Source: Sternotherus odoratus (Eukaryota; Chordata; Testudines; Kinosternidae). Taken from it: a stretch of DNA of 64,000 nucleotides. Positions within the stretch are counted from its first letter, which is position 1. Each line of letters opens with the position of its first letter. The position numbers were made by a program, and so were the translations under genes. The stretch lies in NCBI GenBank assembly GCA_032164245.1, contig JAVMKO010000003.1, forward strand, positions 9,124,651 through 9,188,650, written 5' to 3'. Shown here piece by piece: positions 1 to 11,505 of this stretch. The notes below the pieces were generated by a model. That model ran no database searches and was not told the DNA's origin. It saw nothing but the letters and a program-made list of their open reading frames with translations.

Positions 1-589
1 CAGGTTCCCTCTGGTGCTTATTCTGGCATTCATTAAACATTGGTAAATTCCATAGAAATGCTTGAAAGAACGATTAGAAATGTTATGTGTGAATAATAGA
101 ATTGCTTAAAGGGCAATGGAAACTCTTAAAAGGGAAATGCATATTGACATGGAAAGTGAACACTGGTGATATTCTCATTGTCCAGACTTATTATTTTCTC
201 AGTTTTTCTGATGCTGAATTTGTAAACGTTTATTTTCCCAGTCAATTTGTTTTTAGACTGCTTAGGAGTATACTGCTGCCGTTGCATTGACTCCAGCAGG
301 AGCTGGGATCGCTAAGCACCTTTGAAAAGCAGGCTTCTTCTATTTAGTTGCCTATGAAGGTAGGCGCCTGACTTTAGCACCTACCCTGGGATTTTCAGAA
401 GCTTCTGTGGGAGTTAAATGTCATCATCTTGTAGACATTCTGTGGGAGTTGTGCACCAGGCCTGTGAAACGTCCCCTGAGAAAGTCCCAGCCCCAAGTTT
501 GGCAATGTTAGCCTTAATGAAAAAGGCTCTTCAAGAAGGAGGATGCAGAAAGTTGCTGGGAACTGCTAAAGACTCTGGAATCACTAAAA
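1..589. other. Unassigned upstream sequence
   Basis: No exon, RNA gene or repeat family is recognised. Short reading frames here have no coding character. Confidence 0.4.
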
Positions 590-850
590 ATAAAAGTGAG
601 ACAAGGTGGCGAAGTCATTTGTTGTTTTGGACCAAGTTCTGTTGGTGAGAGAGAGACACTTTTGAGCTTACACAGAGCTCACGAAGAAGCGCTAAGAGGT
701 CTTGTTAAACCCAATTGTGTTCTTGAAGAAGAAGAGCTCTGTCACTTGAAAGCTTGTGTCTTTCACCAACAGAAATTGGTCCAATAAAAGATATCACCTC
801 ACCCACTTTGTCTCTCTAATATCCTGGGACCAACCTGGCTGCAACAACCC
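590..850 (+). repeat. Palindromic MITE-like repeat (ttggtccaataaaaga family)
   Basis: The segment contains a degraded inverted pair: ggaccaagttctgttggtga near 630 and tcaccaacagaaattggtcc near 765. It ends in a CTCACCCACTTTGTCTCTC-type tail followed by atcctgggaccaac. A second copy lies at 37374-37570. The family is common in turtle genomes as far as I recall. No element name is assigned. Confidence 0.65.
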
Positions 851-1254
851 TGAAAACAAAAATCAAAGTGAAATAGATAGATCTATTTTAGGATTTGATA
901 CTGCTGCCTATCACCATAGTATCTGAATGCCTTCTGGGTGAAATATCTCAGCTAGCCATCTGCCAAAAGTAGATATAGAAAGATACATCCAGCTAATTGA
1001 AAACATTAATGGTGTTGTATAAAGGTCAGAAGGGAGGAAAAACTCTGGAAAGCAGAAAAATAAATAAAATATACTCTTGGCTAGGATATGATGAATTCTG
1101 TCTTTTGGATCGCAAGAGTGAAAGTCCGGCAGAGCACTGGGATCTTATTAGACACCGTTCCAAAATATATAGGAATGTAAAAAGAAAAATCTGCATGCAT
1201 GTGGATTTGTTGTTATTTATTACCTATATTCCAGTAACATCTAGAAGCCCTCAG
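851..1254. other. Unassigned stretch
   Basis: AT-rich sequence with no recognisable feature. Confidence 0.4.
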
Positions 1255-1445
1255 TGGGAGTGGAGGCCCATTGTGCTAGGCACTCTAAACACTAGTGAGA
1301 GATGGTCCCTGCTGCATTTAGCTTATACTCTAAATAGCCAGGATAGACAAAGGGTGGGAAGGGAAACAAAGGCACAGAGAGCTGGAGTGACTTGCCCAAG
1401 GATATACAGCAGGTCAGTGGCAGAGCCATCTCTCTATTTGGTCAC
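1255..1445 (+). repeat. MIR/L2-like ancient interspersed repeat
   Basis: The words cattgtgctaggcactcta, atggtccctgctgc and cagagagctggagtgacttg are those of a widespread amniote repeat whose 3' part shares the gtgacttgcccaagg core of MIR-type elements. Related pieces lie at 19885-20010, 36640-36830 and 49300-49600. Confidence 0.6.
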
Positions 1446-3489
1446 ATTATGGACGCGCTGATGAGCCTGAGCACGGGGGTCTGTTTCCCGTCCCAAGAGC
1501 ACGCTAGCAGAAATGACTCATCATCTGGCTGCTGGCACAGGAAACTGCATGGATGGAGGGGCTACTGCGGGCTAGCATCACCGGCCAGGAGTGCTTTGGC
1601 AAGACATGGGCAGGACTCCACCCTGCCCCTCTCCTGCAGGACTTCGTGGTGGGGAGAGCAAGCTATGCCTATTGTACAGTTTTAGCAAGGGTGAGGCATT
1701 CCAACCTCCCAGTGCCACTAGAGGGCCTTTTGCCTTACCAAGATGTTGTTTCTCCAGGGATTAGTGCTTGCTTGGTGCTTCTCTTCCTCCTCCTAGTGTG
1801 ATTCTGCTTTGCAAGGAGCATAACTGAGACCAGTAAAAGAGAAATTAACTAACAATTTGAATAGCTAGTGGCCCAGAAGTTCAAGCATCAGAAGGAGAAA
1901 TCGAAATTACATCACCACTACTAGAGAATGTTGTGTTCCTTCTTTGGTCTGTATGTTACAGAAATAATATATTAGCATTGAAAAGTTACAGTGGACGGTA
2001 ACAGAGCTGATCCTGTGCTTGAGTTATGAAGGCGAGTTATAAAAGCCCTAATCTAAACTGTGGGATAACAAGATGCAAAAGGATTTTCTTGAGGTCTACT
2101 GTTGATCACATCATGTTTATTTAGCGAGAAAGGAGTGTTTTCAATGAGATCAAAATGTAGAGCTCATTGAGGAAAGTTTCAAACAAGGTCTTCTAAGTTT
2201 AAGCCATGGTGATTTACAGAGACAAGTATTTTTAAAGTCTTTATTTTGTTGAGCTTTTTTATTCTACACCAATGAATGCTCTCCTAGAATTTTGAAGTGT
2301 AATTTCCTTTTGTGCCCATTCTGTCCTATGCAATTTGACAAACGTTAGAATTTTTTTTTGCTTTTTTAATTTTTTGTTTTGGTTTGATTTGGGTTTTTTG
2401 CTATGGTGACCAAGGAGACAAGATTCTGATGCTGAAGTCCTGTCTCCCTGGAAGAAAATGGGGCTAGGATTTCACTCTCAGGGTCAGACCGGAGCTTTTT
2501 CAGAGAAACTCAGAATCAAGATGATTTTCAGATAGAAGAATATTTCCCTCACCTAGTGCAGCAGTTCTTAGGGTTTGCTATCGAGGCTTCAGCCCAGACG
2601 ATATGTGGATTGGTTTGAAATATAGCAAGCGATAAGACTTCATCATAAGTGCACTGATTTAGAATGATGAAGTTGCTGCATCAAGTATGTTTGAGTTTTG
2701 CATGTAGCATGCTAGATATTAAGCTCAGGATTTTAAACAGTGGCCTAACGCAGTAGTATATTATAACACAGGATTTCTTTGATGTGTACACTTCATTAAA
2801 ATAATATCTCCCCCTTCCTCTGCCCTCCCTTCATCCCTCATCTCACACTCTCAACAACCCCCTGCAAACCAGTGATCTAAAAAATGGGGATTGCTGGTGA
2901 CAAAGCATCATACGGAGGCTGAAATCCACGTGGCATCTGACATAGAGAAAAGGTCACATTGCCCTGCATCAGCCTTGCTTAAGTCAAGTTCATTAATGGC
3001 TCTTTTTTTCCTAATCCAGCTGGATAGACCTCCAGGCAAAGTGCTGTTTGCAACTGAATTGTGATCCAGTGTCACACAGCCTGACGCTTTCCGTACCCCT
3101 TGTGCTGTAAGTTCAGGAGACAGGGTGTGTTGGCTCTTGGGCCCCTTTGCAGGGGCATAGATCACTTCCAAGTCACACTGCAGGGCGATAACGAGGCCTC
3201 GATGTCTTGCTGTGGATAATCCCGACCCCAAGTCATGCTGAGTCTGGTGGACGTGTTCCTTTGGGAGCCATGGAACTGGCCGCAACTGAGCTGCTCCAAC
3301 AGCACCAGCCTTCCCGTCTCCATCCTCCCACCCGACTGCTGTTTCCCGTGGTGGAGGGGGAACTTGGGCAAGCGAATGCCGACTTTGGGTGCTCTCTCCA
3401 CACTGTGGCTGAGGGACAGTGCTGCAGACAGCATGTGTCCTTTTGGGTCCATAGAGTGGGAGTTTCTCTCTGCTTCTACTTCTGCAGTT
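1446..3489. other. Unassigned stretch with one GC-rich, coding-like patch
   Basis: No known exon or repeat is recognised. 3200-3480 is GC-richer and open in two + frames (up to 96 codons). It lacks resemblance to fibrocystin and paired splice sites that fit the gene. Confidence 0.35.
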
Positions 3490-3545
3490 TTTCATAGATT
3501 CTAGGGCCAGAAGGAACCCTTGTGATCATCTTATCTGACCTCGTG
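3490..3545 (-). repeat. CR1 LINE 3' end fragment
   Basis: The text catagattctagggccagaa followed by tgatcatcttatctgacctc is the antisense of the conserved CR1 3' terminus. Confidence 0.75.
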
Positions 3546-3627
3546 GATAACTAGGCTTGGCAGAATTCAACTTTCTTTATAATTTTCACAGATACCAATT
3601 TAATTTTTAAAGGGTTTTTTTTAAGAC

Positions 3628-3815
3628 CATAAGAATGGCCGTACTGGGTCAGACCAACAGTCCATCCAGCCCAGTATCCTGTCTACTGACAGTGGCCAAT
3701 GCCAGGTGCCCTGGACTATTAGCGGCCCGGTCAGCAGTGCTGATCGCAGCCGCCAGGATCCCTTTTGACCAGGCGTTCCAGTTGAAAACCAGGCACCTGG
3801 CAACCCTACAGGTTC
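3628..3815 (+). repeat. CR1-like fragment followed by a short MITE fragment
   Basis: The segment 3628-3712 carries accataagaatggccgtact and gacagtggccaatgccaggt, a familiar reptile and bird LINE-derived motif. The following part to 3815 (cttttgaccaggcgttccag, cacctggcaaccctacaggt) is another dispersed repeat whose family I cannot name. Confidence 0.6.
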
Positions 3816-3857
3816 AAGCCCCTAAAATCTCATTTGGACCAAACCAAAGTAATCACA

Positions 3858-4045
3858 ATGGAAAGAGCAGTGTTGCCTAGTGGAGAGAGCTGTGGATTGG
3901 GCCTCTGGAAATGTAGGTTCTATTTCTGGCTTGGCCACTGGCCTCCTATGTGACCTTGAGCAAAATGCTTTGCCTCTCTGTGACTCGGTTTCCCCATCTG
4001 TAAAAGGAGGGTAATGAAGCTTATAAAGCACTTTGAGATCTAGTG
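3858..4045 (+). repeat. MIR-like CORE-SINE
   Basis: A SINE core is visible: cctagtggagagagctgtgg at the 5' side, then tatgtgaccttgagcaaaat, ctctgtgactcggtttcccc and atctgtaaaaggagggtaat. This order is diagnostic of MIR-type tRNA-derived SINEs. Confidence 0.8.
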
Positions 4046-5267
4046 ATGGAAATCTTAAGACTCCAGTGAATTGCCATTGGCTTGGAGCAGGCCCATATTG
4101 AATGTCATCTGTTGCAGAAGCTGAGGGAGGTGATATATTAATCTGTTTTCCCCTCCCCCCCAGGTTTATGGCCTGAGATAATAGGACCAGTATGGCACAT
4201 GTGATAGCAGCTTTGTCCATGTGCTCTGCTCTGAAAACCTGATAAACATGCTGACACAAATCTCAGAATTCTGGTTTTACCCAATTAGAAAGATTGGCAG
4301 AATTCTCCATGTTCCAGAGGGGAAGAAAAAGCAACTCTGTCCACTTAATCGCTTTAAACTGTGGAAACTGATTGTTTTCAAGTGTTGCATAACAAAATAG
4401 GAAGCTCCAAGTGTAAAAAAAATGAAACCTCACCAAACTAATTCATAGAAGGCTAAATATTTAAAGGGACTTGTCCTTGGTCCTCTTTGTTTGTGGGTTC
4501 CCATACTAAGTCCACAACTAATGTGGGTGCAAACCACACCACTTACATGGGTAGGTGGGTACAAATCAGGGGATATCTGTCTAAGTGGTAGGATTGATTT
4601 CAGCGATTAATTTTTTGCAGGTAGAAATTGAACTTGCAAAAAAGTGTGATTCCTTAAAAAAAAAATTGGCCTATCACATCAAGGGTCATAGTACCAATCT
4701 CCAAAGGCAGTAGTGAAAGTGGAAAAACTGTCCTTTCAGGACTGTCAATCAGTTTATGCTGTATATTTGATTGTATTGTCATCTCTGCTCTTTGTAGTAG
4801 TCTGATTCCATCCTGCTGTCTTTGGCTTTAAAGAGCTTGTTCCTGGTTTTTTTGCTGTATCTGATTTTAGAAGTAACTCATTGTCTTTGTCGTCAGTCCT
4901 TAAGTGTGCCTGGACTCCAAAGACTGGTTGCTTTAGCATTAGCTCCTAGCATCTCTGTTCTATTTGATGTAGCTTAGTGGTGATCAAATGAAAGGCATAT
5001 TCTGTGTGGCATCCTGCTTTCCTGTAAATTCCACTCCCTAGCAGTGCTCCATGGCCCAGCAGTGGTGCACAGATCCTGTTCTGGGGGTCAGCAGAATGTA
5101 CCATTCTGAAAACCTGACAACAGGGGACTGAGGTTATAGGCCAGTGAGTGAATCTCTCTTACCAAGGAGACTACAGAATGGAATGGCTGAAGAACCTCTG
5201 GGCTAGGTAACTTCCGTATTGGAAGGGATATATAGATATTTTCCATCCGTAACTGATGAGAAGTAAA
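4046..5267. other. Unassigned stretch
   Basis: AT-rich intronic-type sequence with several homopolymer A runs. No feature is recognised. Confidence 0.4.
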
Positions 5268-5660
5268 AAGCACGGGGAGTTCTTGTGACACCTTAGAGAC
5301 TAACAAATTAATTTGGCATAAGCTTTCATGGGCTAGAACCCACTTCATCAGATACATAGAGTGGAAAATACAGTAGGAAGAGATAGATAGATAGATGGAT
5401 GGATAGATAGATAGATACAGAGAACATGAAAAGATGGAGGTTGCCATACCAACTTTAAGTGGCTTAATCAATTAAGGTAAGCTATTATCAGCAAGAGAGA
5501 AAAAAACGTTTAGAGTGCTAATCAGGGTGGCCCATTTCAAGTAGTTGGCAAGAAGGTGTGAGTAACAGTAGGGGGCATACTTAGCATGGGGAAATAGATT
5601 ACAAACATGGGGAGATAGATTCAATTTGTGTAATGATGAGAAGTAGTGACTCCCCCACTA
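5268..5660 (+). repeat. Dispersed turtle repeat (ccttagagactaacaaatt family) with a GATA/GGAT microsatellite
   Basis: The copy reads caccttagagactaacaaat, then cataagctttcatgggctag and cccacttcatcagata. A GATA-type simple repeat of about 35 bp interrupts it at about 5380-5416. Other copies lie at 8775, 15490, 18443, 37722, 52862 and 54372. Confidence 0.75.
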
Positions 5661-6979
5661 TGTGCTGCCAGACACATCTGGTACTTCAGATGTGTTGTTT
5701 CCTAGACTAGATGTGTAACAACACCCACTGGTCTGGAGTGCTCTCTCCCCTTTTATTGGTGGCCGGGCCACAGAACGAGCTTTATGCGCCTGCTGCAGCT
5801 TAGCCAATGGAGTCCTTTAGCTCAAGCAGTAGGGGCTGCAGGCTTTTAGAAACCAAGATTTGATTCCACACCCTAGGGTGGTGGCATTAGAGATGGATCT
5901 CCTGTAAAGTGGCAACCTTCTGGCAGCACATCAAGAGAGCATCACTGCTGTGTTCTGCCATAGCACGGAAGCTGGAGTAGACACCCAGCAGTGTCAGGGT
6001 TAACACCGTCACTGCAGTTGTTTAATAGAAAGCATATGTGGTGTGTTGTCCTTGCTCCCCTCAGCCCCTGATGGAGATATGTCTCCATGGTGACTCAGAT
6101 CTTCATTCTGTTTTCATTATTCTGTTCTCTGAAGAAAAAACAAAAGCATGGGGTAATAAGGATAATGATAAGGTTTTCTACCAACTCAGGGATAGTCCAG
6201 CTCCAATATGAACCCCACTTTGCTTATGCCTCCATCCCCTGATGTGCCCTGCGTCCTCAGCTCCAGCTGGTGTCAGTGGAAGTTGAGGGTACTCACCAGC
6301 TCACAGGAGATGCTTACACACCTTGCAGGAGAGTTAACTTTTACTGGCTACAATCTCATTCAAACCCTTCCTATTGATCCTTTGAATACGTAACAGAAAC
6401 AGGAACATTAATAAAAAACACAGTGAAAGCCAGCGATATAGCTGAGCCCTGCTTCCCAGTTCTTCTTTCTAATTAGAGCAGCCTGGGAAAGTGGCAGGGC
6501 TGGGGAAGATGCAAGGTACTGAGCGGGGTCTCAGAAACACCGATGCCCTTGGGGATTGAACCAGGGAGCCTCTGAATCTAAAAGCATGCGGGGCGTGAGG
6601 TAAAGGACCAGAATGATAAATCCTATTGGCGAGTCAGACTGCTCACAGCCAGGGAGGCTCTGAGCCTTTTGGGGCCTGTCCCTTACCCTCAGGCAGCCCC
6701 CCTCCACCTGATCCAGCTATGGCTTGACAGGCTCCAGAGAGAAAACCCAGCCTGTTGACCTGCCATTCACCCGGTTTTAAAGTGGGCAGTCCTCCTGTTC
6801 TATGTTTTTATCCCCTGTCTGGTACTGAGACCAAACTGGATGAGGTAGGGCTGGTGTAATGGATGGATCAGGTCATGATGAAGAACATGCCACTCTGCCC
6901 CCAGTGCTGTGACCTCGCACAGGTCATGCGGCCAGGTGCAGGTGGGGGCGAGCCCATGCTGTTCCCAGAAGTCCACTCT
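5661..6979. other. Unassigned stretch with a possible SINE remnant
   Basis: Most of this is unrecognised. At about 6545-6620 the text ggattgaaccagggagcctc resembles the B-box region of a tRNA-derived SINE on the minus strand, but the rest of the element is not clear. Confidence 0.35.
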
Positions 6980-7672
6980 TCTGAGCATGCAGCAGTAATG
7001 ATATCCAGTAATGATATCCAGTAATGATATCCAGTAATGCTCCAGTAATGATATCCAGTAATGCTCCAGTAATGATATCCAGTAATGATATCCAGTAATG
7101 CTCCAGTAATGATATCCAGTAATGATATCCAGTAATGCTCCAGTAATGATATCCAGTAATGCTCCAGTAATGATATCCAGTAATGCGCCAGTAATGATAT
7201 CCAGTAATGATATCCAGTAATGATATCCAGTAATGATATCCAGTAATGCTCCAGTAATGATATCCAGTAATGACATCCAGTAATGATATCCAGTAATGCT
7301 CCAGTAATGATATCCAGTAATGCTCCAGTAATGATATCCAGTAATGATATCCAGTAATGACATCCAGTAATGATATCCAGTAATGCTCCAGTAATGATAT
7401 CCAGTAATGATATCCAGTAATGCTCCAGTAATGATATCCAGTAATGATATCCAGTAATGACATCCAGTAATGATATCCAGTAATGCTCCAGTAATGATAT
7501 CCAGTAATGATATCCAGTAATGACATCCAGTAATGATATCCAGTAATGCGCCAGTAATGATATCCAGTAATGATATCCAGTAATGATATCCAGTAATGCT
7601 CCAGTAATGATATCCAGTAATGATATCCAGTAATGATATCCAGTAATGCTCCAGCAATGATATCCAGGTTCT
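6980..7672. repeat. Minisatellite of two interleaved units (13 bp and 11 bp)
   Basis: About 690 bp are built from the 13-bp unit ATGATATCCAGTA and the 11-bp unit ATGCTCCAGTA, with rare variants ATGACATCCAGTA and ATGCGCCAGTA. The units alternate in an irregular order, usually one to four 13-mers followed by one 11-mer. Because units contain no stop in some frames, the minus strand shows a 285-codon open frame that is an artefact. The array is flanked by unique sequence and is probably length-polymorphic. Confidence 0.95.
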
Positions 7673-7734
7673 GATTTTTAACCTCGTCTCTAGTTCTGCA
7701 GGATCCTAGAAGGCATTTTCTCCTGACATTGAAA

Positions 7735-7965
7735 GAGGGTAAGGGCTGGGACTAAGGAGATCTGGGGGCTGTTGCCTGCTATGTCAAAAATATCCTTTGT
7801 TACCTGGGTCAAGTCACTTTCTCTCTCTGTGCCTCAGTTTCCACACAGTATAATGGACTTCCTTTATCGTTCTGATCTATTTAGAGTGTAAATTCTTTGA
7901 GGCAAGGACTCTTTTACTGTACAGAGCCTAGCACAATTGGAGCCCCTAGACACTCCCCATAGAAT
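7735..7965 (+). repeat. MIR-like SINE with 3' tail
   Basis: The words gggtcaagtcactttctctc, ctgtgcctcagtttccacac, gagtgtaaattctttgaggc and cagagcctagcacaattgga form the usual order of a MIR-like element and its 3' tail. Confidence 0.7.
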
Positions 7966-8774
7966 GCGAACAATCATAATCTCTTTGAAATTCCAAGCTT
8001 GAGATAGAACCATTTGGGGGTTAAATAGAAACCCCTCCTTTCTCATGATCAGCAAAGTCTGTAGAAGAGCTATTATTATTAAACATGGAATCCTAAGGCT
8101 TCCTTCCCACTCACTACTGCAGGGATGAATATTCACATCTATCAGGGGACAGTGGTTGTGGCACCTCAAAGATGCATAGTATGCTTGGATGATACAGATC
8201 TGATCAATGCTCGTATGCCCCTTAGACGCAAGCTGGATGATTGTGCAAAGGTCAGATGTCTTCAGTCCCCTCCCAGAAGGTTTTTAATGGAGTGAGCTGC
8301 TAGCTTTCATCCTCTCTCATAATTTTACAAGGCAGAATTCCCCCTCCCCCAGGCAAGTAGCCAGCCTGCCACTAAGTATTCACTTTAGAATTATGATGAA
8401 GCTTGAAATAAAACACAGCCATGGACTGAACCCACTAACCCCCAGTCCAAAGGTATTAAGGTTGCTGGCTGAGAGAGACAATATCTGGTTCTTGGAAATG
8501 TTTTGCTTCTAGCACCGTGGGTGATTAGGAAGAGAGAATCATGTGAAAGATAATGATTCCATATTTGCTGGGGAAATGGCAAATCCAATTTGAATTACCA
8601 ACTGAGTTGTGATCAAAATTCTGATTAATTACTCACTGCTATTTCACAGGGAAGAAATTAGTGTGCATCTAATTGGTGTTACTGAAATGTATTCTGTAGT
8701 TAGTCTGCCTAAATTAAATGTATAGAACACGTCTGGTGAGTGTATGTGTGTTAGAGAGAGTCCGTGTATATATA
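7966..8774. other. Unassigned stretch
   Basis: No recognisable coding, RNA or repeat feature. Confidence 0.4.
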
Positions 8775-8900
8775 AAACCAACAAGGAGTCCTTGTGGTGC
8801 CTTAGAGACGAACAATTTTATTTGGGCATAAGCTTTTGTGGGCTAAAACCCACTTCATCAGATGCATGGAGTGAAAAATACAATAAGCAGTGTAAATACA
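8775..8900 (+). repeat. Dispersed turtle repeat, left arm of inverted pair
   Basis: It reads aacaaggagtccttgtggtg, tttgggcataagcttttgtg and cccacttcatcagatgcatg. It is in the opposite orientation to the copy at 9050-9151, with which it can base-pair. Confidence 0.75.
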
Positions 8901-9050
8901 CACACACACACACACACTACAGCATATGAAAATAATATAATATGTAACATATGTATATTATATATTACATATGTTATTACATCTATACATGTGCATTATA
9001 TTATTACATATATACATATATAATATTATATATTATATTTTTTCATGTGC
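8898..9050. repeat. Simple repeats: (CA)n and AT-rich tract
   Basis: An (AC)n run of about 22 bp is followed by about 120 bp of TA/TATATTAC-rich DNA. It forms the spacer of the inverted repeat. Confidence 0.85.
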
Positions 9051-9151
9051 TGTAATATATTTGTTTACTGTATTTTTCACTGCATGCATCTGATGAAGTG
9101 GGTTCTAGCCCATGAAAGCTTATGCCCAAATAAATTTGTTAGTCTCTAAGG
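9050..9151 (-). repeat. Dispersed turtle repeat, right arm, first part
   Basis: The text gcatctgatgaagtgggttc, agcccatgaaagcttatgcc and tttgttagtctctaagg is the reverse complement of the family. The copy continues at 9807 beyond an inserted hAT element. Confidence 0.75.
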
Positions 9152-9806
9152 CAGGGATGGGTACACTTTTTGGTCCAAGGGCCACATCAGGGTTGCAAAA
9201 TCGCATGCAGGGCTGGGTAGGAAAGGCTGCACCTCCCCAAACAGCCTGGCCCCACCCACTATCAGACCCCCTCCCACTTCCCAACCCCCTGACTACTCCC
9301 CTCAGAATCCCAGACTCATCCAACCCCACCCTCGCTCCTTGTCCCCTGACCATCCCCTCCTGAGACCCCCTGCCCCTAACCCCCCACCAGGACCCCCCCT
9401 GCTCCTTGTCCTCTGACCACCTCCTCCCGAGACACCCTTACCCAACCTCCCCCTGCCCCAACTCCTATCCACCCCTCTCCCCCGATAGACCCCCAGGACT
9501 CCCACGCCCCATCTAACCTTGCCTGCTCTTAGAAAGCCCCCCAGGACTCTCTGCCTGTTATGAACCCCTCCCCTCAGCTCTGGCCCCCTTACTACGCTGC
9601 TCAGCAGTGCGTCTTGCAGCCGTGTAGAGCCAGACACGCTGCCCCACCTCCCAGAGCACTGCCCGTCGGTGCTCTGAGGCTCCAGGAGAGAGGGGAAGGC
9701 GGGGGTGGGGCCGGTGTCAGCCTCCCCGGCCGGGAGCTCACAGGGGCCGGGCAGGACGGTCCCGCGGGCTGGATGTGGCCCGTGGGGCGTAGTTTGCCCA
9801 CACCTG
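9152..9806. mobile_element. Nonautonomous hAT-type DNA transposon, 655 bp
   Basis: The element begins cagggatgggtacac and ends agtttgcccacacctg, which are imperfect terminal inverted repeats. It is flanked by 8-bp duplications, ctctaagg at 9144-9151 and ctcaaagg at 9807-9814, differing at one base. The host is a dispersed repeat that resumes in register afterwards. The core is C-rich with no transposase frame. Confidence 0.85.
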
Positions 9807-9882
9807 CTCAAAGGTGCCATGAGTACTCCTTGTTGTTTTTGCTGATACAGACTAACATGGGTACCCCTCTGAAATCTGTGTC
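9807..9882 (-). repeat. Dispersed turtle repeat, right arm, second part
   Basis: After the hAT insertion the host repeat resumes with ggtgccatgagtactccttg and gctgatacagactaacatgg. Confidence 0.75.
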
Positions 9883-10014
9883 TATATACTCTTTGGGACA
9901 GCTCCTCAGCTGGTATAAATAAATATTTCTCCATTGAAGTCAAAAGGGTTATACCAATTTATACCAGCCGAACATATGATCCCGTCTGTGTGCATGTGTA
10001 CTGTGCATCCCTCT

Positions 10015-10105
10015 ATCTAGTGAGGTTCTCTGGCCTGTGCTATGCACGAGATTAGACAAATTATGATAACGGTCCCTTTTCTGTCCTTAAAATCTATGAA
10101 TTTCA
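10015..10105 (+). repeat. CR1 LINE 3' fragment
   Basis: The words ctggcctgtgctatgcacga, aacggtcccttttctg and cttaaaatctatgaatttca match a diverged CR1 3' end in sense orientation. Confidence 0.65.
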
Positions 10106-11505
10106 CTATCATCACCAATCATAGCAATACTGCATCCATCTTGTAGCTAGTGAGAATGCTGTATATCCCACCTACCATGCCACCAGAGATTTTTCTAGTT
10201 GATAGTTTTTGTTTGCTTATTTATTTCAATTTCAGCTCTCCAGAGGCTCTAGGCACACATGTAATAGCAGCAATTACCCATTGTGCAAAATACATCAATA
10301 CGTTTAGTATAAAGTGTAAAGGAAAACTCAGAACAACTTCATCAGCATTTTAATCAGCAGGACTGCAATAAATAAAGAAAGGACCGGGCATCTTGTCAGA
10401 TACGCCTGATCCTCTCCTTTAATTGACTTCGGTGGGGGGAAAAACATCAACCCCCCAGCCTAATTTTATTGTCCAAGTGAAAATGGTAAAGAAGCTGCAG
10501 AAATGCCAAAGACTACGGGAGACTTGTTAAAACCCTTGTTTAGTAACCGGTGGAGTTAATAGTTACACAGAGAAGGATTTGTTTTTAAAACCCTGGGTCT
10601 GATTCAGTTCTCACACCTGGTTTTACACTGGGTATAAATGTGAAAGATTTGCTTCTGATTGATATGGGTAGAAAGGAGAATGGAATCAAGCTGCTTTATA
10701 TTTTTATTTTGTCCCTTTTAATTAACTATATTTCCCTTTTCCTTTCAAAGGCATTGTTACATCACAAGCCTTGCACTAATGCATATCTGCTCAAAGTAAT
10801 GGTCTTTTCCTCAAATTCTATTCCTTCCCTAAGAATTTGCTCTCCTACCTTTTAAATAAACATCCCAGTTGACCCTGGGAGGATGCAGCGTTCACTGATC
10901 CATTGTAATTGTCTCTCTTCCTATCTCTGTCTCACTTATCTCTGTGATCTTCCTTTCTCCACCCCCTTCCAGAAAGCTTTATTAAATTCAGATAGGCCTC
11001 TGTGTCTGAGTGCTTGTTCCATTCAGGCCATACTGAGTGAGAAAAATGGAAAGATTCACACTTGTTCCTCCACCCCTGATGTCTTCTGGCGGAACTGGGC
11101 TCCTTCCATGTCACATCCTTCTGCTGGGGTATTGCAGTTACAGGATGCAGCTTTGCCAAAAGCATTAACTCTCCTCCCGACTTGGAGAAAAATAAAACGT
11201 GAGTGAATGCAAGCTCTTTTCGAGCATCTGGAAACATGTGGTTGACCTGATACCCACTCACTCTTGGGAAGAGGATTTGGTTGAAGCCTGAAAGATCTTC
11301 CCATGGAATCCACTAGTAAATGCAGTAGCCAGGATTTTCTCTAAGGTCCAGACATGATGGAACTGGAACCCACAAAGATATCTGGATGGGATAATGCAAA
11401 ATTTTATCATGTCTAGATACTATTGGTCCAGATCATCTTCGACTAGGTTTCTGGACAGTGCCTAACAAAATGATGCTCCCAGGTACTATTAGAATACACA
11501 TAATA
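10106..11505. other. Unassigned stretch
   Basis: No exon or repeat is recognised. A 107-codon + frame at 10883-11206 and overlapping minus frames show no coding signature. Confidence 0.4.

Noticed and set aside
3207..3504. Coding-like GC-rich patch with 96- and 89-codon frames
   Set aside because: Three frames on both strands are open, none resembles a known protein, and no splice pair fits. It may be chance.
6800..7657. 285-codon minus-strand frame with repeated LDIITGYHYW-type peptides
   Set aside because: It is the translation of a 13/11-bp minisatellite. Another frame of the same strand is also open, there is no start context or splice evidence, and the flanking DNA is noncoding.
6980..7672. 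CRISPR-like array
   Set aside because: The units are contiguous with no unique spacers, and the genome is that of a vertebrate.
9302..9943. 213-codon minus-strand frame
   Set aside because: It overlaps the C-rich core of the hAT at 9152-9806 and both of its flanks, so it cannot be a single ancestral gene.
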